Assembly: GCA_012522035.1 (NCBI GenBank)
Contig: JAAYLF010000390.1
Span: 1 to 11,544 of the forward strand
DNA length: 11,544 nucleotides
Reading direction: 5' to 3'
Source of the DNA: Clostridiaceae bacterium
Lineage (GTDB): Bacteria > Bacillota > Clostridia > UBA1212 > DUPL01
The notes beneath the pieces were generated by a model. That model searched no databases. It was not told the DNA's origin and saw nothing but the letters and a program-made list of their open reading frames with translations. Positions 5,812-11,544 of this stretch are shown here, piece by piece; positions within the stretch are counted from its first letter, which is position 1, and every line of letters begins with the position of its first letter. The position numbers were made by a program, and so were the translations under genes.

Positions 5812-8153
5812 TGCTTTATTTTATTGATTTTGAAACCATTCGGTGTTATGGATACAAGATAATCCATTTTGCCGGATGGTATTTTTCCTTCTGCGGCATA
5901 AAGGGGAGTGGGTACCGGACTGAATTTGTAGTCCGCAAATCCAACTGTCAGGGGAGAGATGCCAAGGACATATTTGTAGTAGAAGATTACAGGTATGGCA
6001 GACCATCCATGGCAAAGAGAACCAGCATTGGAAAAGTCCCAGGCTCCATTTATGGTCTCCCAGAAGGTGGTGGCATTGTTGTACAGCATGTATCCCCATT
6101 TGTCTGTAATTTCATCGAATACATACTTTGCATACTCCTCACTAACAGATAGCAAAGCTTCATACTTGAAAATACTGTGGCTTATTGTAATTGGCACCAA
6201 ATCTTTTCCGCCAACCAGCGCTTTAGCCACTTTTTCCTTTTTGCTTTCAGGAACCAAACCTGCATACAATGCAAGGGAATTTGCAAGTTCGGAATAGTGC
6301 TGCTTCTCATCGTTTATTATATAAGTTGCATATACTTCTTTCTCTTCATCCCAGAAGGTTTTGTCAAAACTGTTAAGCACTCCTGCAGCCAGCATGTCGT
6401 ACCAGGCTTCAAGGTCGCGGTAATTTGAATCTTTTGTATGGTCTGCAAGGTTCTTTGCAATCTGGACTGCGGAACGCAAAGCAAGGTAATAAAAGGCGTT
6501 AAGCGGTGCGTCAAAATTCAAAGGATTGTCCTTGTCTCTCAAATTGTTTAAAGCTCTGTCTCCAGACAGGCCATCGGACCACTCATAGAAGTTCCAGTAC
6601 TTGTCGTTGTAATACGGTGGTACCAAATCGCTTCCTCTTGAGTGAATCCATACGGATCTGATTATCTGTTCCACGTGCTTCCACATCTCTTGAGCAAAAT
6701 CAAGGTCGCCGCTGAAGAGTATGTGTTCATAGAGTTGTACAATCCACATAAGGGTAAAACAAGGGATTGTAATTGGAATTTCAGCGGGAGCACAAAGTTC
6801 CAAAAATCCATCCTCTCTCTGGCTCAGTCCAAGCAGTCTTATGCTTTCTCTTGCGAAATCATATTCACCAAAAGCATAGTAGCCACAAAGCATCTGGTTT
6901 CTTGAGTCCATGGCGTAGAGGGCCTGTTCTCTCCAAGGGCAGTCCTCGTAATGCTCATGCATGCAAAGAAGAAGAGTTCTCAAACTGATTTCATAAATCT
7001 TGTTGTGAAGGGAATCGGAGCATGAAAAATATCCCTTGTATTCAATTGGGTAGTTTGTTGGCCTGAGGCCTGCATAGTACAAGGTGAACTCCTTTGCTTC
7101 CACATACAGCTGGATATATCTGCAGCCAAAGCGTTTGATATAATGGGTGAATTTGTCCCTTTTTCCGCTGGCGGTAAGTTTTCCGGAAAAGTTTCTGGTT
7201 CCAACATAGGATCTGACTCTCAAATCATCCAAGTGTTCACCATATCCAACATTGATAACCGTTCCTTCAGGAGCTGTTATATCTATTTCAAAAACTCCAC
7301 TTTCTTCCCTGTGCAAGTCAAGCACCACATAGATGCCGTCATCTTCATCCGAGTTGTTCTTGAAAACAAGCCCGTTTTCTTTTGGAAGTGTGGTACAGGG
7401 ACTGTCTCCAAACAGTGCGTGCGCATCCCTGTAGGAGAGGTATGAAAACTGCATCCTTGCCGCTGTTGTATCAGGCTCGGTGTGCTTGCAATATTTATAC
7501 ACACCCTGAGCTACAATTTTTGACTCAATTCTGTCACCAAGTTCAAGTTTCTTTATTGGTCTTGGGTAAAACTTTTGTGTATTCTCATATGCATATGCCT
7601 TTCCCCATGCCATATGACCAACCATGGCAGGCTCATATCCTTCCTGATTCCAGTTGTCATATCCGTTAAAGTCATATTCAAATACAAAACTCAGCTGAGG
7701 TGTTGTAAGGGGAAGGTTTCCGCTGGTGTAATCAGTTCCTATCCTGCACAGGGCGCTGCTGCTGCTGTGCAATATGGTGCTGTTATCCTGTTCAACACCG
7801 TATATTACTCCTGGCAATCCTCTTTTGTACACAGAGGTGCTGCGACCCTGGTGATAGGAGAGAATGCATAAGGTGTTCTTTTCTCCGATGTCGTTTACAA
7901 GGTTTGTAATGTCAAGACTGTCATATACCTTGTATTCAGGAAAGTCTGCGTATTGTCCGTATCCTGCAAGTTTACCGTTTACCCATGCAACGTATTCACT
8001 GTCCGCACTTATATGCAGAAGGATCTTTTGGGCTTCTTCAGTTATGGTCAAGGTGACCATGTATTGGGTATACATGTTTTCGTATTTCTCATCCCTGTCT
8101 GCATTTACCCACAACCATTTGCAGTTGGTAAAATTATAGTTTTTATTGTCCAT
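5808..8153 (-). CDS. GH78-type alpha-L-rhamnosidase-like glycoside hydrolase
   Basis: The 781-residue protein has the layout of GH78 enzymes. An N-terminal beta-sandwich holds AWVNGKLAGYGQYADFPEYK (56-75); a second beta domain contains APEGTVINVGYGEHLDD (294-310) and FGCRYIQLY (342-350); an (alpha/alpha)6 catalytic domain spans about 375-700; a C-terminal beta domain follows. The catalytic loop reads EDCPWREQALYAMD (403-416), with Asp404, Glu409 and Asp416 at the spacing of the known acidic residues in GH78. A late Glu699 in TTFWE matches the TxWE position. There is no signal peptide, so it acts in the cytoplasm, on imported oligosaccharides or glycosides. The usual DCPxREKLGW is altered (Trp after Pro, and no LGW), so the sugar specificity may differ from rhamnose. 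It has its own promoter and GAGGT ribosome binding site. The stop overlaps the convergent M24 gene at TTAA. Confidence 0.8.
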   Translation of the reverse strand: MDNKNYNFTNCKWLWVNADRDEKYENMYTQYMVTLTITEEAQKILLHISADSEYVAWVNGKLAGYGQYADFPEYKVYDSLDITNLVNDIGEKNTLCILSYHQGRSTSVYKRGLPGVIYGVEQDNSTILHSSSSALCRIGTDYTSGNLPLTTPQLSFVFEYDFNGYDNWNQEGYEPAMVGHMAWGKAYAYENTQKFYPRPIKKLELGDRIESKIVAQGVYKYCKHTEPDTTAARMQFSYLSYRDAHALFGDSPCTTLPKENGLVFKNNSDEDDGIYVVLDLHREESGVFEIDITAPEGTVINVGYGEHLDDLRVRSYVGTRNFSGKLTASGKRDKFTHYIKRFGCRYIQLYVEAKEFTLYYAGLRPTNYPIEYKGYFSCSDSLHNKIYEISLRTLLLCMHEHYEDCPWREQALYAMDSRNQMLCGYYAFGEYDFARESIRLLGLSQREDGFLELCAPAEIPITIPCFTLMWIVQLYEHILFSGDLDFAQEMWKHVEQIIRSVWIHSRGSDLVPPYYNDKYWNFYEWSDGLSGDRALNNLRDKDNPLNFDAPLNAFYYLALRSAVQIAKNLADHTKDSNYRDLEAWYDMLAAGVLNSFDKTFWDEEKEVYATYIINDEKQHYSELANSLALYAGLVPESKKEKVAKALVGGKDLVPITISHSIFKYEALLSVSEEYAKYVFDEITDKWGYMLYNNATTFWETINGAWDFSNAGSLCHGWSAIPVIFYYKYVLGISPLTVGFADYKFSPVPTPLYAAEGKIPSGKMDYLVSITPNGFKINKIKH

Positions 8154-8196
8154 TTTATTACCTCACTTCTACATGTTGTCCTCAATTACGCACTGT

Positions 8197-8225
8197 ATTA
8201 TATCCTAGATGGCTGAATACTTCAA
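8197..8225 (-). promoter_or_regulatory. Sigma-A promoter of the GH78-like gene
   Basis: On the minus strand, TTGAAG (complement of 8220-8225) and TATAAT (complement of 8197-8202) are separated by exactly 17 bp, about 45 bp upstream of the start codon. The -35 hexamer overlaps the stop codon of the upstream amidotransferase gene. The hydrolase can thus be transcribed on its own even if read-through also occurs. Confidence 0.75.
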
Positions 8226-8923
8226 CATTGGCAATGTCTGATAAAATCGTCAAAAATTATTTTATGATTCATGTACTTGTGTGAAAGCATTTCAGGATGC
8301 CACTGGACTCCCAAAACATACTTTTTTTCAGGCATGTACACAGCTTCAATGACGTCATCGTTGGATACTGCCATTACTGAAAGTCCATTGCCAAGATTTT
8401 TTATTGCCTGATGGTGTCTTGTATTTACTTTGATTGTGTCTTCATTGACAATCCTGTATAGTGGAGTGTCTTTCAGTATGGAAACATCGTGTCCGCCTTC
8501 AAGAAGGGGGCTTAAATCCCTGTGGTTTATTCCAAGCTGGGTTGGAAGGTCCTGATAAAGAGTGCCTTCAAGAGCTACATTAAGTACCTGTATGCCTCTG
8601 CATATGGCAAGGAGCGGTTTGTTTGCTTGTATTACTTTTTTTATGAGCTTAAGTTCAAACGCATCCCTTATTTCATCTATTTCCACAGTATCGTTAAGGA
8701 TATCTTCTCCAAAATATTTAGGATGTATGTCTATTCCACCTGTAAAAAGAAAGCCGTCACATAATTCCACCAGCCGATCCAAGTGTTCGTCTTGTTCAAC
8801 GGGAGGAACAAGCAGAGGAAGACCTTCTGATTGCAGGATGGATTGGCAGTATGATCCTTCTATATGGCCATCCCATACGGTTGGCTGTCTGTTCGATGTG
8901 ACTGCGATTACTGTACTGTGCAT
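8222..8923 (-). CDS. Peptidase C26 / gamma-glutamyl-GABA hydrolase-like class I glutamine amidotransferase
   Basis: The protein has 233 residues, the usual length of single-domain C26 hydrolases. The PuuD-like group cleaves gamma-glutamyl bonds, as in gamma-glutamyl-gamma-aminobutyrate. The catalytic triad is visible: nucleophile Cys108 in LAICRGIQVLNV, and His209 and Glu211 in GVQWHPE. Other family signatures are GFLFTGGIDIHPKYFGE (57-73), which forms the oxyanion-side loop, and VNTRHHQAI (166-174). No signal peptide is visible. The ATG at 8923 follows an AAGGGG ribosome binding site at about 10 nt. A TATAAT on the minus strand (complement of 8948-8953) could be its -10, but no good -35 is seen. 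There are no putrescine-pathway genes nearby, so the physiological substrate is open. Confidence 0.88.
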   Translation of the reverse strand: MHSTVIAVTSNRQPTVWDGHIEGSYCQSILQSEGLPLLVPPVEQDEHLDRLVELCDGFLFTGGIDIHPKYFGEDILNDTVEIDEIRDAFELKLIKKVIQANKPLLAICRGIQVLNVALEGTLYQDLPTQLGINHRDLSPLLEGGHDVSILKDTPLYRIVNEDTIKVNTRHHQAIKNLGNGLSVMAVSNDDVIEAVYMPEKKYVLGVQWHPEMLSHKYMNHKIIFDDFIRHCQC

Positions 8924-8977
8924 TATGTATTAACCCCTTTTTTGCTTATTATATTCCAATATTAAAAAAAAGACTAG

Positions 8978-9005
8978 TTGGGTTTGTGCAAATATGATAT
9001 ATATT
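8978..9005 (+). promoter_or_regulatory. Weak candidate promoter of the LUD gene
   Basis: TTGGGT (8978-8983) and TATATT (9000-9005), 16 bp apart, lie about 30 bp before the LUD gene start, in the divergent region with the amidotransferase gene. The surrounding AT-rich repeats allow other choices, so this is tentative. An A8 tract (8964-8971) lies just upstream. Confidence 0.3.
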
Positions 9006-9036
9006 ATATTGAGAAGTGAATCAAGGAGTGGTAGGA

Positions 9037-9690
9037 ATGGATAAGGTAGAAAGAACAATCGCAAATCTCGAAAAGAACAACATAAAGGGCTATTTTGCAA
9101 AATCCAAAGAGGATGTGACGAACATTCTTGAATCATTGATCAAAGCAGGGGAGAAGGTAACGGTAGGAGGTTCCCAAACCTTGTTTCAATGCGGAGTTAT
9201 CGATTGGCTCAAGAGCGGAATGTTTGAATATTATGACAGATATGATGAGAATAAATCAAGGGAAGAAATCTTGGATGTGTTCAGACAGGCATCCTTTTGC
9301 GACAGCTACATAACGAGTGCCAATGCCCTTACAGAAGAGGGGGAAATGCTTAATGTGGACGGACACTGCAACAGGATTTCCGCAATTGTTCACGGACCCA
9401 AACAAGTTATTGTGATTGTCGGGATAAACAAGATAGTAAAAGACTTGGATGAGGCAGTATTGCGCGTGAAAGAGATTGCTGCTCCATTGAATGCAAAGAG
9501 ACTAAAGAAAAACACTTATTGTGCTGAACATGGAAGATGCATATCATTAGAGGATGAAAAGACAAAATACAAGCTGGGAGCAGGATGCAACTCTGAAGAC
9601 AGAATCTGCTGCAATTATGTGGTATCCTCCTACCAGCAGGTAAAGAACAGAATAAAGGTTGTAATTGTTGGAGAAAGTCTTGGTTATTAA
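9037..9690 (+). CDS. LUD domain protein (YkgG/LutC-like)
   Basis: This 217-residue protein belongs to the LUD (DUF162) family, related to the LutC subunit of lactate utilisation. Family blocks are VGGSQTL (43-49), TSANALTEEGEMLNVDGHCN (93-112), GPKQVIVIVGINKIV (120-134), and ending REIAAP-like text as VKEIAAPLNAKRL (144-156). A cysteine cluster follows at 162, 168, 184 and 191, next to a C-terminal VIIVGESLGY-like end (208-217). The start is the ATG at 9037, preceded by AAGGAG at 8-nt spacing; an upstream in-frame GTG at 9016 has no such site. It stands alone, without lutA/lutB partners, so it is not part of a lactate operon here. Stand-alone clostridial LUD proteins have no established role. 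Its TAA overlaps the stop of the convergent GDPD gene. Confidence 0.88.
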   Translation: MDKVERTIANLEKNNIKGYFAKSKEDVTNILESLIKAGEKVTVGGSQTLFQCGVIDWLKSGMFEYYDRYDENKSREEILDVFRQASFCDSYITSANALTEEGEMLNVDGHCNRISAIVHGPKQVIVIVGINKIVKDLDEAVLRVKEIAAPLNAKRLKKNTYCAEHGRCISLEDEKTKYKLGAGCNSEDRICCNYVVSSYQQVKNRIKVVIVGESLGY

Positions 9691-10403
9691 TCGGGAATAT
9701 AGTTTTCAAATATGATGTTGTCGCAATACTTTCTTGCCTGCATTTCTTCTTCCTGGCTCCTTACGGTATATCCAAGAACCACAAGGCCAAGTTTTTTATA
9801 GAAGGAAACGGCAGTTCTGGGCAGGCATTTGAAATCGTATGTAATAAAGGATGGTCTTACAATAGGGTTTCCAAACATGTTTCTTGAAACAAATCTTTGT
9901 ATATGGGGAATGTCATCGGGGAAGCTTGCGGTTGCCAGTTGTCCCCGGTTTACTTTTGGACTGCATTTCTTGAAATGATATAGGTAATCAGGATAAAAGG
10001 ACTGCACGGCTGCCGTGCCTTTGTAATTCTCAAGCATATTGGAAAGTATTTTTGCAGTCTCTTTTGGTCTGCCGCATTTTTTAATTTCTATAAGGAGGGG
10101 GACTTTTCCGTCGACAAGCTCAAATACTTCTTCAAGTGCAGGAATATGTTCGTTTGTGCCAGCAAGCCTTAATTTTCTTATTTCTTCCTTGCAGCTCAAT
10201 TTAATAGGCTTGTCAAAACCGGTCATTCTTTTTAAGTTGTCGTCGTGGAAGACGTAGATGTTGATGTCTGAAACTAGATGGATGTCAATCTCTATTGGAA
10301 AGCCATACTTAATGGCATTTTCAAAACCGGATAAAGAGTTTTCTGTATATTTTTCATTGTGCAAACCCCTCTGGGCAATTGGTTTTGTCATAAATTCCTT
10401 CAT
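9687..10403 (-). CDS. Glycerophosphodiester phosphodiesterase family protein
   Basis: The 238-residue protein matches the GDPD TIM-barrel family, which hydrolyses glycerophosphodiesters to glycerol-3-phosphate and an alcohol. It shows ENSLSGFENAI (21-31), the metal ligands Glu38 and Asp40 in IEIDIHL, the catalytic His53 in VFHDDNLKRMTG, and Glu106 in LLIEIK. Unusually, the first catalytic histidine of the HRG motif is replaced: the text is IAQRGLH (9-15), with Gln11 encoded by CAG. Activity may therefore be reduced or altered. No signal peptide is visible, so it should be cytoplasmic. The start ATG at 10403 overlaps the stop of the lipoprotein gene (ATGA) and has AGGG upstream; ATG at codon 5 is an alternative with AAGGA. 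It is the second gene of a two-gene unit. Confidence 0.88.
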   Translation of the reverse strand: MKEFMTKPIAQRGLHNEKYTENSLSGFENAIKYGFPIEIDIHLVSDINIYVFHDDNLKRMTGFDKPIKLSCKEEIRKLRLAGTNEHIPALEEVFELVDGKVPLLIEIKKCGRPKETAKILSNMLENYKGTAAVQSFYPDYLYHFKKCSPKVNRGQLATASFPDDIPHIQRFVSRNMFGNPIVRPSFITYDFKCLPRTAVSFYKKLGLVVLGYTVRSQEEEMQARKYCDNIIFENYIPD

Positions 10404-11344
10404 ACTTTTTCCCTCATAGAAAATGATATGTTTCTGGTCATTGTGACAGTGTCTTTTACATCATTGCCATCGATGGTGTAATAACAGTATCCGGTCACAC
10501 TTTCAGTATATGATCCGTTTCTTAAAACTTCGCTATTTTTTGATAGATAAATTTTTGACTCGGAAGTTCCGGTAAGCGCATATTCAATTCCGGAGTAGTT
10601 TTTCTCATCTATTGCGGTTTTCAATGTCCCTGCAGTTGAAATTATGTATTTGCCATCGTCCAATTTGTTAAATGTGCAGGTAACGTTTGTGCTAAGCATG
10701 AAGGGCGCCTTTATTTTTCCACTATACACCCAGTTTTCTGCCAGTTCAAGACTTTTCTCAGGAACGTAGCCTATAAAAAAGCCGAGAATCATTTTGATTA
10801 CGCTTTCATCCAGATATTCCTTGGCGGCAAATATTGCCTGTTCCACAACCAGGTTTCCATAATCATCAAGTGATTTTCTTATGTTTTCTTCAACCTGGCT
10901 GAAGCCGCTCAAGGATGTAAGGTTTCCAGTGGAGTCTACTGTGGCTTTGAAGGTCACACCAAGGAAGGAGCTGTATGGGGTAATCCTTACCATGGCTGCC
11001 TCATCCGAATATGTGTTTGCTGAGTCGTATTCCATTGTAGCGTCTATGGAGTCAAGTCTTACTTTCAGAGACATCAAAGTACAATGGTAAATGCCGGAGT
11101 TGTAACTTATGTCAAAGACTCCGTCTATCAGGGCAATTGTAAATACTGATTTTTTTGTGTCGGTAATATTCACTCTTAGTGAGAAGTCTGCTTTAAGACT
11201 CTTTCCCTGATAAATGCCTCTTAGATTGTTTTCGTCTTTGACGACATTCTTTTTTGTGCATGAGGATAGAGGGAATGCAGCAATCAAGCAGATAGCCAGC
11301 AAAACAACAATTGCCTTATGATAAAACACCCTTTTAACTCTCAT
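10400..11344 (-). CDS. Lipoprotein, DUF6263-like
   Basis: The protein has 314 residues. A classic lipoprotein signal is present: basic N-terminus (MRVKR), hydrophobic core (about 11-25) and lipobox LSSC with Cys29. It should be lipidated and anchored on the outer face of the membrane. The mature part is beta-rich. A DSANTYSDEAAM stretch (107-118), YSSFLGVTFKATVDSTGNLTS (from about 124) and a C-terminal half with repeated Thr- and Ser-rich strands resemble DUF6263-type lipoproteins, whose function is unknown; that resemblance is tentative. The start has AGGAGGG a few bases upstream, and a consensus promoter lies about 30 bp before it. The gene is coupled by an ATGA overlap to the GDPD homologue. 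It might work with the GDPD on membrane or teichoic acid products, but nothing in the sequence proves this. Confidence 0.8.
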   Translation of the reverse strand: MRVKRVFYHKAIVVLLAICLIAAFPLSSCTKKNVVKDENNLRGIYQGKSLKADFSLRVNITDTKKSVFTIALIDGVFDISYNSGIYHCTLMSLKVRLDSIDATMEYDSANTYSDEAAMVRITPYSSFLGVTFKATVDSTGNLTSLSGFSQVEENIRKSLDDYGNLVVEQAIFAAKEYLDESVIKMILGFFIGYVPEKSLELAENWVYSGKIKAPFMLSTNVTCTFNKLDDGKYIISTAGTLKTAIDEKNYSGIEYALTGTSESKIYLSKNSEVLRNGSYTESVTGYCYYTIDGNDVKDTVTMTRNISFSMREKV

Positions 11345-11373
11345 GATTCCCTCCTAGCTGAAGATATATGTTT

Positions 11374-11402
11374 ATTATATTTCTGTAAAATATCAATGTC
11401 AA
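11374..11402 (-). promoter_or_regulatory. Perfect consensus sigma-A promoter of the lipoprotein-GDPD unit
   Basis: On the minus strand, TTGACA (complement of 11397-11402) and TATAAT (complement of 11374-11379) are separated by exactly 17 bp. This is a full match to the consensus in both hexamers and the spacing, about 30 bp before the lipoprotein start codon. Confidence 0.85.
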
Positions 11403-11421
11403 GTTATCGGGAAAACTTGAC
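11398..11421. promoter_or_regulatory. Operator-like inverted repeat over the -35
   Basis: GTCAAGTT (11398-11405) and AACTTGAC (11414-11421) form a perfect 8-bp inverted repeat with an 8-bp spacer. The left arm overlaps the -35 of the lipoprotein promoter, as expected for a repressor site. The rest of the region to the window end (11422-11544) holds no recognisable gene; it is AT-rich and may contain the promoter of a gene beyond the edge. Confidence 0.45.
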
Positions 11422-11544
11422 TGTGTCATTTTGTTCTAGGTTTTAAGGATATAGTATTAGCTGTGTTTTTTGACCCTTTAAATATGCTTGATACTTTGTG
11501 ATGTTTTCAGTATATCATGATGTAAATTAACCTGCAAGAGCACA

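Noticed and set aside
5811..8139. Many open frames opposite the GH78-like gene
   Set aside because: All are antisense shadows of one long conserved coding region.
9016..9036. Earlier GTG start of the LUD gene
   Set aside because: The ribosome binding site AAGGAG (9023-9028) lies downstream of this GTG and at proper spacing from the ATG at 9037.
11507..11517. TCAGTATATCA shared with 1679-1689, suggesting a common operator
   Set aside because: An 11-base match is expected by chance many times in an AT-rich window of this size.

Overview
The window looks like chromosomal DNA from a low-GC Gram-positive bacterium, most likely of the class Clostridia. The clues are AT-rich intergenic DNA, strong GGAGG-type ribosome binding sites, sigma-A promoters close to consensus, and proteins of clostridial type (DUF1846, DUF2927, a LUD/YkgG protein and a Gram-positive-style lipoprotein). 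Genus-level assignment would be a guess. There are no rRNA or tRNA genes, transposases, CRISPR arrays or phage genes. This is a compact, mostly housekeeping or accessory-metabolic region.

Layout, left to right. (1) A DUF1846 gene on the minus strand, followed by an intrinsic terminator at the left edge. (2) A 193-bp divergent intergenic region full of palindromes, then a plus-strand gene for an exported DUF2927 protein. (3) A 63-codon minus-strand gene whose 3' end overlaps the DUF2927 gene by 44 bp. (4) A plus-strand, translationally coupled operon: metK (S-adenosylmethionine synthetase), a protein resembling D12-class DNA adenine methylases without their catalytic DPPY motif, and an M24 metallopeptidase. 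Both junctions are ATGA overlaps. (5) On the minus strand, a cytoplasmic GH78-type alpha-L-rhamnosidase-like enzyme with its own promoter, preceded by a class I glutamine amidotransferase-like (gamma-glutamyl-GABA hydrolase, C26) gene. (6) A plus-strand LUD-domain (YkgG/LutC-like) gene divergent from the amidotransferase. (7) A minus-strand pair, a DUF6263-like lipoprotein and a glycerophosphodiester phosphodiesterase (GDPD) homologue, coupled by ATGA and driven by a perfect consensus sigma-A promoter overlapped by an 8-bp inverted repeat.

How the genes might work together. MetK makes SAM, and the next gene has the fold signature of a SAM-dependent D12 methylase but appears to have lost the catalytic loop. 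This suggests a SAM-sensing or DNA-binding pseudoenzyme co-produced with MetK, and it is the most interesting lead here. The remaining genes form separate small units (sugar hydrolysis, gamma-glutamyl compound hydrolysis, phosphodiester or lipid turnover at the envelope) with no obvious common pathway.

Packing is unusually tight. Two convergent gene pairs share the same four bases TTAA, so that each TAA stop lies inside the other, and a third convergent pair overlaps by 44 bp. No intrinsic terminator is visible at any of these three junctions.
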